Assembly (NCBI GenBank): GCA_947479755.1
Contig: CANKAM010000033.1
Coordinates: forward strand, 1 to 39,752
Length of the DNA: 39,752 nt
Direction: 5' to 3'
Source of the DNA: Bacteroidota bacterium
GTDB lineage: Bacteria; Bacteroidota; Bacteroidia; SXHM01
Every line of letters starts with the position of its first letter. Position 1 is the stretch's first letter. A program made the translations under genes and the position numbers. The notes under the pieces were generated by a model that was given only the letters and a program-made list of their open reading frames with translations, searched no databases and was not told the DNA's origin. Below are positions 1 through 7,026 of this stretch, one piece after another.

Positions 1-17
1 AGAATTATCTTATTTTT

Positions 18-46
18 TTGTGGAAGAGAAATCTTTTTTAGCTTTG
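18..46 (+). promoter_or_regulatory. Promoter of tRNA-Phe (Bacteroidota type)
   Basis: TAGCTTTG at 39-46 matches the Bacteroidota -7 consensus TAnnTTTG exactly, and a TTG at 18-20 lies 18 bases upstream, close to the usual -33 spacing. The predicted start near 53 is about 12 bases before the tRNA. The same TAGCTTTGC string recurs at 795, before the next plus-strand gene. Confidence 0.6.
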
Positions 47-64
47 CGCCCTCTTTTTGAGATT

Positions 65-137
65 GGTGCCTTAGCTCAGTCGGTAGAGCAAAGGACTGAA
101 AATCCTTGTGTCGCTGGTTCGATTCCAGCAGGCACCA
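65..137 (+). tRNA. tRNA-Phe (anticodon GAA)
   Basis: Folds as a complete cloverleaf: acceptor arms 65-71 and 130-136 pair over 7 bp; the D stem is GCTC/GAGC at 74-77 and 86-89; the anticodon stem 91-95/103-107 encloses loop CTGAAAA with anticodon GAA at 98-100; the T stem 113-117/125-129 encloses TTCGATT. The discriminator base is A137. The 3' CCA is not encoded (the next bases are CT), so it must be added by the nucleotidyltransferase encoded at 30791-32197. Positions 36-38 of the loop are A-A-A, the context MiaA needs for isopentenylation of A37. Confidence 0.97.
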
Positions 138-140
138 CTA

Positions 141-169
141 AAAAAGCCCCGCAATTGCGAGGCTTTTTT
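141..169. terminator. Terminator shared by tRNA-Phe and miaE
   Basis: A hairpin (AAAAAGCC-CGC, loop AATT, GCG-GGCTTTTTT, one A/C mismatch) has a T run at each end when read from either side. It lies directly after the tRNA and 5 bases beyond the miaE stop, so it can end both converging transcripts. Confidence 0.85.
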
Positions 170-173
170 GGTT

Positions 174-755
174 TTATCCGTGTATCGTTTCTTTCTTTCC
201 GTATTTAGCAATCACCGTTGCTTCATATTCCAGAAACTCTTTCCAGCGTTTATCCACATCTTCGCCTTTAGCATATTTCTTTGCCAGCTTTATAAACGTG
301 GTGTAATGATTAGCTTCGCTCACCATCAGATCGCGGTAAAAATCAGAAAGCTCTTTGTCCTGAATATTTTCTGAAAGTACCCGAAAACGCTCACAGCTGC
401 GGGCTTCAATCATGGCAGAGAAAAGCAGCCTGTCAACCAATACAATTTCTCGTTTGTATCCTTTTCTTACAAACAAATACAATTCATTTACATATTCATC
501 TCTGCGCTCTCTGCCCAAAACATTTCCTCGTTTTTTTATCAGTTCATGTACTTGGTTGAAATGATCTAACTCTTCCTGCGCCAGTGCAATCATCTGCTCT
601 ACCAAGTCAGGATATTCTGGAGCAAACACAATTAATGAAATAGCATTGGTTGCAGCTTTTTGTTCACAAAAAGCATGGTCGATCAGTATCTCATCAATGT
701 TTGTTTCAACAATGTTTACCCATCGCGGGTCGGTTGGTAATTTAAGTCCCAGCAT
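174..755 (-). CDS. miaE: tRNA-(ms2io6A)-hydroxylase MiaE
   Basis: A 193-residue ferritin-like diiron enzyme that hydroxylates the isopentenyl side chain of (ms2)i6A at tRNA position 37. The expected iron-ligand pattern is visible on four helices: E31 (EQKAA), E62 with H65 (EELDHF), E117 (EARSCERF), and E147 with H150 (SEANHY). Length is typical of the family. The gene converges on tRNA-Phe, one of the tRNAs bearing the modified A37. The miaA gene for the first step of the pathway is at 29097-29990; no miaB is seen in the window. A near-consensus box TAATTTCG (779 to 772, minus strand) lies just upstream of the ATG. Family is clear; whether the substrate is ms2i6A or i6A here is inferred. Confidence 0.92.
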   Translation of the reverse strand: MLGLKLPTDPRWVNIVETNIDEILIDHAFCEQKAATNAISLIVFAPEYPDLVEQMIALAQEELDHFNQVHELIKKRGNVLGRERRDEYVNELYLFVRKGYKREIVLVDRLLFSAMIEARSCERFRVLSENIQDKELSDFYRDLMVSEANHYTTFIKLAKKYAKGEDVDKRWKEFLEYEATVIAKYGKKETIHG

Positions 756-794
756 TTTAAATTATTTCCTGCGAAATTAGGAATAATAAATTTT

Positions 795-802
795 TAGCTT
801 TG
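795..802 (+). promoter_or_regulatory. -7 promoter box for the 822 gene
   Basis: TAGCTTTG matches TAnnTTTG exactly. The predicted start near 809 is about 13 bases before the TTG start codon at 822. No clear -33 TTG is visible at the right distance. The identical octamer drives tRNA-Phe. Confidence 0.45.
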
Positions 803-821
803 CTTCCATAGTTTTACAGTC

Positions 822-1346
822 TTGTTCCTCAAAAAACTTCTGCCTTTATCGCTGCTGCTAATTCTGCTGTTCAATATCAGCGGGCATTTGATCTCATTCA
901 AAGTATCTCAGCACTCGATAAAAAAAGAGATAAAAAGAAAAATTAAAAGCCATGTGCCTGAAACTGAATTAACCGTTTTCACTTTTAGAATTGCTGACCT
1001 GAACAATATTGAGTGGGAAGAAGAAGGAAAAGAATTCTGGCTCAACGGAAACTTATATGACGTAGTAAAAAAACAAGAGACTGCCGACAGCATAACCTTC
1101 CACTGCATCAACGACAAACAGGAAAAAACGTTATTTGCCAATCTGGAAGAACTGATAACCCGCCAGATGAATTCTGATGCTCAGACCAACAACACCTCAC
1201 TTAAAAAATTCCAGTCCGATTATTTTTTCATTCAAACATACCTACAATTTTCTTTTAAAGAAATCAGTTGCTTGCCAATTGAAATAAAAGACAAACTGCT
1301 GAAAGGTTATTTATCTGAAAACCTTCAGCCGCCTGAACAGGCTTAG
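822..1346 (+). CDS. Hypothetical secreted or membrane-anchored protein, companion of TonB receptor
   Basis: Not recognised as a named family. The 174-residue product begins with a hydrophobic stretch (residues 4-20, LLPLSLLLILLFNISG) after two lysines, so it is either a signal peptide without an obvious cleavage site or a single membrane anchor. The rest is mixed charged and soluble, with only two cysteines (C95 and C151, approximate) and a proline-rich end. The start is TTG at 822; no in-frame ATG fits better, and the -7 box at 795-802 agrees with it. It lies 72 bases upstream of the TonB receptor on the same strand and probably shares its transcript. Short secreted proteins preceding metal or heme TonB receptors are common in Bacteroidota; a role in the same uptake process is inferred from position only. 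Confidence 0.75.
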   Translation: MFLKKLLPLSLLLILLFNISGHLISFKVSQHSIKKEIKRKIKSHVPETELTVFTFRIADLNNIEWEEEGKEFWLNGNLYDVVKKQETADSITFHCINDKQEKTLFANLEELITRQMNSDAQTNNTSLKKFQSDYFFIQTYLQFSFKEISCLPIEIKDKLLKGYLSENLQPPEQA

Positions 1347-1370
1347 ATTTCCAAAGGCTATCTATCAATG

Positions 1371-1393
1371 ATACTTCAGTGCTTGTGAAGTAT
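1371..1393. promoter_or_regulatory. Perfect hairpin or operator between 822 gene and TonB receptor
   Basis: ATACTTCA (1371-1378) and TGAAGTAT (1386-1393) are a perfect 8-bp inverted repeat around a 7-base loop, 26 bases before the receptor ATG. There is no immediate T run, so it is a poor terminator. It could be a dyad operator or an RNA hairpin setting the ratio of the two gene products. Confidence 0.45.
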
Positions 1394-1418
1394 TCTCTCA
1401 TTAATTTTTACTCTTAAT

Positions 1419-3620
1419 ATGAAAAATCATATTCTATTACTATATGCCATGCTCTTGTTTTCTCCTTTATTAAAGGCGCAAGAAACAGATACATTAAAAC
1501 ATAATTTCAATGAAGTCATTATTTCGGCCAGCAAGTTTGAAGAAAAGAGATACGACATACCTCAACCTATACAAAGTATAACGTTAAAACAGATTGAACA
1601 AACCAATGCACAAAATGCAGGCGACCTTTTAGTTTCTACCGGAACAGTACTTGCCCAAAAAAGTCAGGCAGGTGGCGGAAGCCCCATCATTCGTGGATTT
1701 GAAGCAAACAAGGTTTTGATTGTTGTGGACGGTGTGCGCATGAACAACGCTATTTTCCGTGGCGGACATTTGCAGAATGTTATGACCATTGACAACTCTA
1801 TGCTGGAACGTGCAGAGATTGTATTTGGCCCTGGCTCGGTTGTGTATGGCAGCGATGCATTTGGCGGTGTGATGCACTTCCACACCAAGAAACCTGTTTT
1901 TGCTGAAGGCGAAGAATCCTTTGCTTTTAAAGGAAGCGCTTACACCCGTTATGCAACTGCCAACCATGAGAAGACAGGACATCTGGATTTTAGCCTGGGC
2001 GGCAAAAAGTTTGCCTCACTTACCAGTTTTACTTATTCCGACTTTGACGACATGCGTCAGGGAAACATCCGCAAAGACTCGCTTTCTGATGTTTGGAAAC
2101 GCAGGTATTATGTGCAACGCATTAATGGTGCAGATGTATTGGTTGCCAATGATGACATTAATATTCAGAAATTCTCAGGCTACAGTCAGTATGATATTTT
2201 GCAGAAATTCTCATTCAAACAAAGTGATAAGGTTACACACAACCTGAACTTCCAGTTCTCTAACTCCTCCAATCTTCCTCGCTACGACAGGCTTACCGAC
2301 CTTAAAGGTGCGGGACTTAGTAATGCCGAATGGTATTACGGTCCGCAGCAACGTTTGATGGGTTCTTACCGTCTTGATTTAAGCGGTGAGAATGCACTTT
2401 ACAACAATGCACAGGTTATTCTTGCTTATCAAGATATAAAGGAAAGCCGAAACCAACGTAAGTTTGGAAAAGATAATCTGGCGCATCGTAACGAGCATGT
2501 AACTGTATATTCATTGAATGCTGACTTCAAAAAAGATCTGGAAAAGCATACAGTTAAATATGGTATTGAAGTTACTTATAACAATGTAGCCTCAACTGCT
2601 GAGAATGAAAACATCGTTACAGGCGAAATAACACCATTAGATACACGCTACCCTAATGGCGGAAGTACACAGCTCTCTGCCGCAGCTTACATTACCGATT
2701 CATGGAAGCTTAGTGAAAAGTCAAGGCTTTCTGCCGGTTTGCGATACAGTCATGTTGGATTAAAAAGTTCATTTAACGACAAAACCTTTTTTCCGTTTCC
2801 CTTTGATGAAGCAAAACAAAATAACGATGCCCTTACCGGAAACATCGGCTACATTTTCTCACCCGGTAAAGACTGGCATTTATCAGTGTTAGGTTCTACC
2901 GGTTTCCGCTCACCCAATGTTGATGATATGGCAAAGGTTTTTGAATCGGGCAATGGAACACTTATTATTCCGAATCCCGATTTAAAACCGGAATATGTTT
3001 ACAACGGTGAACTTGGAATTTCAAAAGTCATTGCACGTAAAGTAAAAGTGGAAGCAAGCGGGTGGTATTCTTATATCACCAATGCAATTGTCACCAAACC
3101 ATTTACACTAAACGGTGAAGAAACAATTGTGTTCAATGGCGATACAAGCGCAGTCGTTGCAAGTCAGAATGCACAAACTGCATTTATCACTGGCGCTTCA
3201 GTAAACGTTGAAGCACATCTTACCAAATGGCTGGTTTTTAACACTGCGCTCACCTACACCTACGGAAGAATTTTTTCAGATACAGGACATGTGCCACTCG
3301 ATCACATTCCACCAATCTTCGGAAGAACTGGAATTCAGTTGAACTTCAAAAAGCTGAATGCAGAAGTGTATGCGTTTTATAATGGCGAGAAAAAACTTAC
3401 GGATTACAGATTAGGAGCTGAAGACAATGAAGTTTATGCTACTGCTGCCGGAATGCCTGCGTGGTGGACATTGAATGCACGTGCAGGATACAAGTTCAGT
3501 CAGCATGTGACCTTGCAGCTTGCGCTTGAAAATATTCTGGATGCAAATTACCGTGTGTTTGCATCGGGTATCAGCTCACCCGGACGGAATTTTATTGCTA
3601 CGCTGAGAGTTAAATTGTAG
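1419..3620 (+). CDS. TonB-dependent outer membrane receptor, heme/hemoglobin-receptor-like
   Basis: A 733-residue outer-membrane receptor that imports a ligand using TonB energy. Signal peptide at residues 1-20 (ends PLLKAQ). A plug domain follows with the typical elements EVIISASK, GGGSPIIRGFEANKVLIVVDGVRMNN and YGSDAFGG; the rest is a beta-barrel ending in an aromatic-rich strand (FIATLRVKL). There is no N-terminal carboxypeptidase-regulatory domain, unlike SusC-type receptors. GFRSPNVDDMAKVFE followed by NPDLKPEYV resembles the FRAP/NPNL boxes of heme and hemoglobin receptors, suggesting heme or a metal complex as ligand. The gene is downstream of the 174-residue orphan and is followed by a long palindrome. 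The TonB receptor call is firm; the ligand is inferred. Confidence 0.9.
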   Translation: MKNHILLLYAMLLFSPLLKAQETDTLKHNFNEVIISASKFEEKRYDIPQPIQSITLKQIEQTNAQNAGDLLVSTGTVLAQKSQAGGGSPIIRGFEANKVLIVVDGVRMNNAIFRGGHLQNVMTIDNSMLERAEIVFGPGSVVYGSDAFGGVMHFHTKKPVFAEGEESFAFKGSAYTRYATANHEKTGHLDFSLGGKKFASLTSFTYSDFDDMRQGNIRKDSLSDVWKRRYYVQRINGADVLVANDDINIQKFSGYSQYDILQKFSFKQSDKVTHNLNFQFSNSSNLPRYDRLTDLKGAGLSNAEWYYGPQQRLMGSYRLDLSGENALYNNAQVILAYQDIKESRNQRKFGKDNLAHRNEHVTVYSLNADFKKDLEKHTVKYGIEVTYNNVASTAENENIVTGEITPLDTRYPNGGSTQLSAAAYITDSWKLSEKSRLSAGLRYSHVGLKSSFNDKTFFPFPFDEAKQNNDALTGNIGYIFSPGKDWHLSVLGSTGFRSPNVDDMAKVFESGNGTLIIPNPDLKPEYVYNGELGISKVIARKVKVEASGWYSYITNAIVTKPFTLNGEETIVFNGDTSAVVASQNAQTAFITGASVNVEAHLTKWLVFNTALTYTYGRIFSDTGHVPLDHIPPIFGRTGIQLNFKKLNAEVYAFYNGEKKLTDYRLGAEDNEVYATAAGMPAWWTLNARAGYKFSQHVTLQLALENILDANYRVFASGISSPGRNFIATLRVKL

Positions 3621-3625
3621 GCTGA

Positions 3626-3678
3626 GTCACCCTGAGCGTAGTCGAAGGGCATTATGCTTCGACTACGCTCAGCATGAC
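3626..3678. repeat. Palindromic repeat element between convergent genes
   Basis: A near-perfect inverted repeat: CTGAGCGTAGTCGAAG (3632-3647) pairs with its complement at 3657-3672, extended outward by two mismatches and a further 4-bp GTCA/TGAC pairing. The 22-position stem carries a 9-base loop. It fills the gap between the receptor stop (3620) and the transporter stop (3686). Words of this kind (CCCTGAGCGTAGTCGAAGGG) are, from general knowledge, high-copy interspersed repeats in many environmental bacterial genomes; it may also act as a bidirectional terminator. Confidence 0.8.
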
Positions 3679-3685
3679 AAAACAC

Positions 3686-4675
3686 TTAGCTTCCATGCTT
3701 CTTATTACTCAACACATTCTCTAACTTCCATTCTATCTTTCTCTCCATGGCAAATTGCCTCACCTTACAATCATTCTTCTGACAAATTTTGCACGATGTC
3801 GGTATGCAAGGGTCAGTATGAATAAAGAATTCAACATCACCTTGCTTTTTAGTGTTAATCAGCTTGTCTAACTTCTCTGCTTCATCATGTGATTCGCGCA
3901 GGTTCAGAAACCAGGGAAGTGTGATATGACAATCCACATGTAGCTTTGAGCCGTATTTGATGACACGCAGGTTATGAATATCAACCCAGTTATTCAACCT
4001 GTTTTCGTTCATGATTGAAATGAGTTCTTCAACCAGATGAATGTCTGCTTCATCCATAATTCCTGCTAATGAAGAGCGAACTAATTTATAGCCGATATAA
4101 AAAATATAAATACCAAGAAGTATGGCAACAACGTTATCAAGCTCTTTAATACCGGTTAAAAAAATAAGAAACAACCCTGCAAGCAAACCCGCGCTCGACC
4201 ATGCATCGCTTTGCAGGTGTTTTCCTTCGGCCATCATGGCATGTGAATTTGCTTTCTCGCCTTTTCTGTTCAAATAAAAACCAAGAATATAATTTACAAT
4301 GCCTGTAAAAGCAGTAATCGCAATACCGATATCAAGACTGTGAACTTCTATAGGATAGAAAAAATTATACACCGCTTTCCCGGCCATATAAACACCTGCA
4401 AGCGCAATAAAGGCACCTTCCAATCCCGATGAAAGAAACTCCACTTTACCATGCCCGTAAGGATGGTCGGTATCTTTAGGCCGCGAGGCAATCACCAGAC
4501 TCCACAAAGCAAATGCACCTGCAACAACATTGATAATTGACTCCAATGCATCAGTAAGAATAGCATTAGAGTGCGTCAGATACCACGAAAAGAACTTGAG
4601 CCCAAGCACTACTGTTCCTATAATAAGAACAGTTCGCTGGAAACGGATATTGGCTTTGGATACTGTGTCTGACAT
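3686..4675 (-). CDS. Cation diffusion facilitator (CDF) transporter
   Basis: A 329-residue inner-membrane metal-cation/proton antiporter of the CDF family, probably exporting zinc, iron, cobalt or a similar divalent ion. Visible are about six membrane segments in residues 14-205, the TM2 motif TDALESIINV (D42), the loop motif HPYGHGK (72-78), and the TM5 metal-site motif H154-x3-D158 (HLQSDAWSS). A cytoplasmic C-terminal domain follows (about 210-290, HVDCHITLP). An unusual four-cysteine tail lies at about C291, C296, C299 and C304 (PCIPTSCKICQKNDC), a possible extra metal site. A -7 box (4687 to 4680) lies only 4 bases before the ATG, implying an almost leaderless mRNA. The metal is not decided by the motifs. 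Confidence 0.92.
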   Translation of the reverse strand: MSDTVSKANIRFQRTVLIIGTVVLGLKFFSWYLTHSNAILTDALESIINVVAGAFALWSLVIASRPKDTDHPYGHGKVEFLSSGLEGAFIALAGVYMAGKAVYNFFYPIEVHSLDIGIAITAFTGIVNYILGFYLNRKGEKANSHAMMAEGKHLQSDAWSSAGLLAGLFLIFLTGIKELDNVVAILLGIYIFYIGYKLVRSSLAGIMDEADIHLVEELISIMNENRLNNWVDIHNLRVIKYGSKLHVDCHITLPWFLNLRESHDEAEKLDKLINTKKQGDVEFFIHTDPCIPTSCKICQKNDCKVRQFAMERKIEWKLENVLSNKKHGS

Positions 4676-4679
4676 GCGA

Positions 4680-4687
4680 CAAAAGTA
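4680..4687 (-). promoter_or_regulatory. -7 promoter box abutting the CDF start codon
   Basis: On the minus strand, TACTTTTG matches TAnnTTTG exactly and is followed by TCGC and then the ATG at 4675. Transcription starting about 7 bases after the box would begin at or next to the start codon. The box sits just downstream of the glyA terminator, consistent with an independent promoter. Confidence 0.45.
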
Positions 4688-4691
4688 AAAT

Positions 4692-4721
4692 AAAAAGCCC
4701 CGCTAATGGCGGGGCTTTTTT
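4692..4721 (-). terminator. Terminator of glyA
   Basis: AAAAAGCCCCGC (4692-4703) pairs perfectly with GCGGGGCTTTTT (4709-4720) around a 5-base loop. Reading the minus strand, it starts 18 bases after the glyA stop and ends in a T run. Confidence 0.9.
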
Positions 4722-4738
4722 ATAGTTATAATCTTCAA

Positions 4739-6013
4739 TTACTCCGCAAACAACGGAAACTTGCTCATCATCTTATTCACTTCCTTCTTCACTGCTTTCA
4801 ATACTGCGTCATCTTCGGTGTTCATCAGCACAATATCAATAAGGTCAACAATAGCAGGAATATGTTTTTCTTTCAGTCCGCGTGTTGTAATGGCTGCCGT
4901 GCCAACACGGAAGCCCGAAGTAACAAATGGTGATTTATCATCAAAAGGAACCATGTTCTTGTTTACGGTTATATCAGCTTTTACCAAGGTATTCTCAGCT
5001 ACTTTTCCGTTCAGGTTTTTGCTGCGCAGGTCAATCAGCATACTGTGGTTATCCGTGCCGCCCGAAACCACATCATAGCCTTTCGCCATAAATTCTTTGG
5101 CCATCAGTTGTGAGTTTTTCACTACCTGCACGCAGTATTTTAAGTAGGAGTCAGAAAGTGCTTCGCCAAACGAAACAGCTTTTGCAGCAATCACATGTTC
5201 CAACGGTCCGCCCTGTATTCCCGGAAACACAGCCCCGTTCAATACTGCTGACATCATTTTAATTTCTCCTTTGGGTGTTTTATGGCCCATCGGGTTTTCA
5301 AAATCTTTGCCCATCAGAATAACACCGCCTCTTGGTCCGCGCAACGTTTTATGAGTTGTTGAAGTTACAATATGGCAATGCGGCATCGGGTCGTTCAGTA
5401 AGCCGCGGGCAATCAGTCCCGCAGGATGAGCAATATCAGCCAAGAGCAACGCACCAACTTTGTCTGCAATTTTGCGCATGCGTTTAAAATCCCAGTCGCG
5501 CGAGTGTGCCGAAGCACCTGCAATAATCAGTTTTGGTTTTTCTTTAATGGCAGTTTTTTCCATCGCATCATAATCCACTCTGCCGTTTGACTTTTTCACC
5601 CCATAAAAAACAGGGTTATACAACATACCCGAATAGTTCACCGAAGAGCCGTGCGATAAATGTCCGCCCATGGATAAATCCAACCCAAGGATGGTATCAC
5701 CGGGCTTCAATACAGCCAGCATCACCGCTGCATTGGCCTGTGCTCCCGAGTGTGGTTGCACATTCGCATATTCGGCATTGAACAACGCTTTCAGACGGTC
5801 GATAGCCAATTGTTCTACAATATCTACTAGCTCGCAGCCACCATAATAACGCTTGCCGGGATAACCCTCTGCATATTTATTAGTAAGCACCGATCCCATT
5901 GCTTTCATCACATCATCGCTCACATAATTTTCCGATGCTATGAGTTCAATTCCCACTGTCTGGCGGTGGCGTTCTTTTCTGATTAAATCAAAAATGGCTG
6001 TATCTTTTTTCAT
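4739..6013 (-). CDS. glyA: Serine hydroxymethyltransferase
   Basis: A cytosolic PLP enzyme interconverting serine and glycine with transfer of a one-carbon unit to tetrahydrofolate. The chosen start, ATG at 6013, gives 424 residues ([11 protein letters not shown]), the usual family length. The open frame extends to 6118, but that would add a spurious hydrophobic leader and overrun the divergent promoter and gene. Motifs include the N-terminal [30 protein letters not shown], and the PLP-lysine motif [14 protein letters not shown] with K222. It is divergent from the nitronate monooxygenase gene across 61 bases and ends at a strong terminator. Confidence 0.96.
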   Translation of the reverse strand: MKKDTAIFDLIRKERHRQTVGIELIASENYVSDDVMKAMGSVLTNKYAEGYPGKRYYGGCELVDIVEQLAIDRLKALFNAEYANVQPHSGAQANAAVMLAVLKPGDTILGLDLSMGGHLSHGSSVNYSGMLYNPVFYGVKKSNGRVDYDAMEKTAIKEKPKLIIAGASAHSRDWDFKRMRKIADKVGALLLADIAHPAGLIARGLLNDPMPHCHIVTSTTHKTLRGPRGGVILMGKDFENPMGHKTPKGEIKMMSAVLNGAVFPGIQGGPLEHVIAAKAVSFGEALSDSYLKYCVQVVKNSQLMAKEFMAKGYDVVSGGTDNHSMLIDLRSKNLNGKVAENTLVKADITVNKNMVPFDDKSPFVTSGFRVGTAAITTRGLKEKHIPAIVDLIDIVLMNTEDDAVLKAVKKEVNKMMSKFPLFAE

Positions 6014-6033
6014 TTGATAATTGTTTGTTTTGG

Positions 6034-6041
6034 TACTTTCG
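6034..6041 (+). promoter_or_regulatory. Possible -7 box for the nitronate monooxygenase gene
   Basis: TACTTTCG is one base from TAnnTTTG, and TTTG at 6013-6016 lies 17 bases upstream as a possible -33 element. The box is 33 bases before the ATG at 6075. It faces the glyA promoter within the same 61-base gap, so the two promoters overlap. Confidence 0.35.
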
Positions 6042-6049
6042 TGCGGCAG

Positions 6050-6057
6050 CAAAAGTA
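6050..6057 (-). promoter_or_regulatory. -7 promoter box of glyA
   Basis: The minus strand reads TACTTTTG, an exact TAnnTTTG match. The expected transcription start near 6043 gives a leader of about 30 bases before the ATG at 6013. The position also supports the 6013 start rather than the longer open frame. Confidence 0.5.
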
Positions 6058-6074
6058 TTACAACACCTAATGAT

Positions 6075-7022
6075 ATGAAGAACAGGATAACAGAACTTTT
6101 CAACATAAAATACCCCATAATTCAGGCAGGAATGATTTGGTGCAGCGGCTGGCGTTTAGCCTCGGCTGTCAGCAACAGTGGCGGGCTCGGTTTGCTCGGT
6201 GCCGGCTCTATGTATCCCGATGTTTTGCGCGATCATATCCGCAAATGCAAGGCAGCAACCGACAAACCTTTTGGCGTAAATGTGCCGCTTCTTTATCCCG
6301 ACGCTAAACAATTGATGGATATCATTGTTGAGGAAAAAGTGCCTGTAGTTTTTACCTCTGCGGGAAGCCCTAAAACATGGACAGGCTTTTTGCACGAACA
6401 CAAAATAAAGGTAGTGCACGTTGTTTCCAGTGCCAAGTTTGCCTTGAAAAGTCAGGAAGCAGGAGTAGATGCAGTAGTAGCAGAAGGCTTTGAAGCAGGC
6501 GGCCACAACGGACGGGAAGAAACAACAACACTTTGTTTAATCCCGATGGTAAAGGAAGCAATAACTATCCCTCTCATGGCAGCCGGAGGAATTGCATCGG
6601 GAAGAGCAATGCTGGCAGCAATGGCATTAGGCGCTGACGGAGTGCAGGTAGGAAGTCGTTTCGCTGCAACATTAGAATCATCGGCACACGATAATTTCAA
6701 GAATAAAATTGTGCAGACCGAAGAAGGCGGAACATTATTAACCATGAAGAAATTAGTTCCGGTACGTTTGATAAAGAACAAATTCTTCGAACAAATGCAG
6801 GAAGCGGAAAACCGTTCTGCATCATTGGATGAAATGGTTCAACTCTTAGGAAGAGCACGTGCCAAGAAAGGAATGTTTGAAGGCGACCTGGATGAAGGTG
6901 AATTAGAGATAGGACAAATTGCCGGCTACATTCACGATGTAAAACCTGCCGCACAGGTAGTAGAAGAAATGATTAAGGAATACAACGAAGCAAAAGCGGA
7001 GTTGAACAAAACAAATTTCTGA
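6075..7022 (+). CDS. Nitronate monooxygenase / FabK-like flavoprotein
   Basis: A 315-residue FMN-dependent TIM-barrel protein of the 2-nitropropane dioxygenase/FabK superfamily. The start ATG at 6075 ([20 protein letters not shown]) was chosen because the upstream 18 residues of open frame are unlike the family and lie over the promoter gap. Motifs are IIQAGM near the N terminus, [12 protein letters not shown] (33-44), [11 protein letters not shown] (137-146, with H144 at the catalytic-histidine position), and the flavin-phosphate site [28 protein letters not shown]. It may oxidise alkyl nitronates or act as an enoyl-ACP reductase; sequence by eye does not separate these. It is 4 bases upstream of the M16 peptidase and probably co-transcribed. 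Confidence 0.85.
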   Translation: MKNRITELFNIKYPIIQAGMIWCSGWRLASAVSNSGGLGLLGAGSMYPDVLRDHIRKCKAATDKPFGVNVPLLYPDAKQLMDIIVEEKVPVVFTSAGSPKTWTGFLHEHKIKVVHVVSSAKFALKSQEAGVDAVVAEGFEAGGHNGREETTTLCLIPMVKEAITIPLMAAGGIASGRAMLAAMALGADGVQVGSRFAATLESSAHDNFKNKIVQTEEGGTLLTMKKLVPVRLIKNKFFEQMQEAENRSASLDEMVQLLGRARAKKGMFEGDLDEGELEIGQIAGYIHDVKPAAQVVEEMIKEYNEAKAELNKTNF

Positions 7023-7026
7023 AAAG

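Noticed and set aside
20-208. 62-residue open frame over the tRNA-Phe gene
   Set aside because: It spans a clear cloverleaf, promoter and terminator, so it is not coding.
6014-6074. Glycine riboswitch upstream of glyA
   Set aside because: The 61-base gap is too short and is occupied by two promoter boxes.
6014-6118. N-terminal extension of GlyA with a hydrophobic leader
   Set aside because: It overlaps the divergent gene's promoter and start, adds an implausible membrane leader to a cytosolic enzyme, and the -7 box at 6050 sits inside it.
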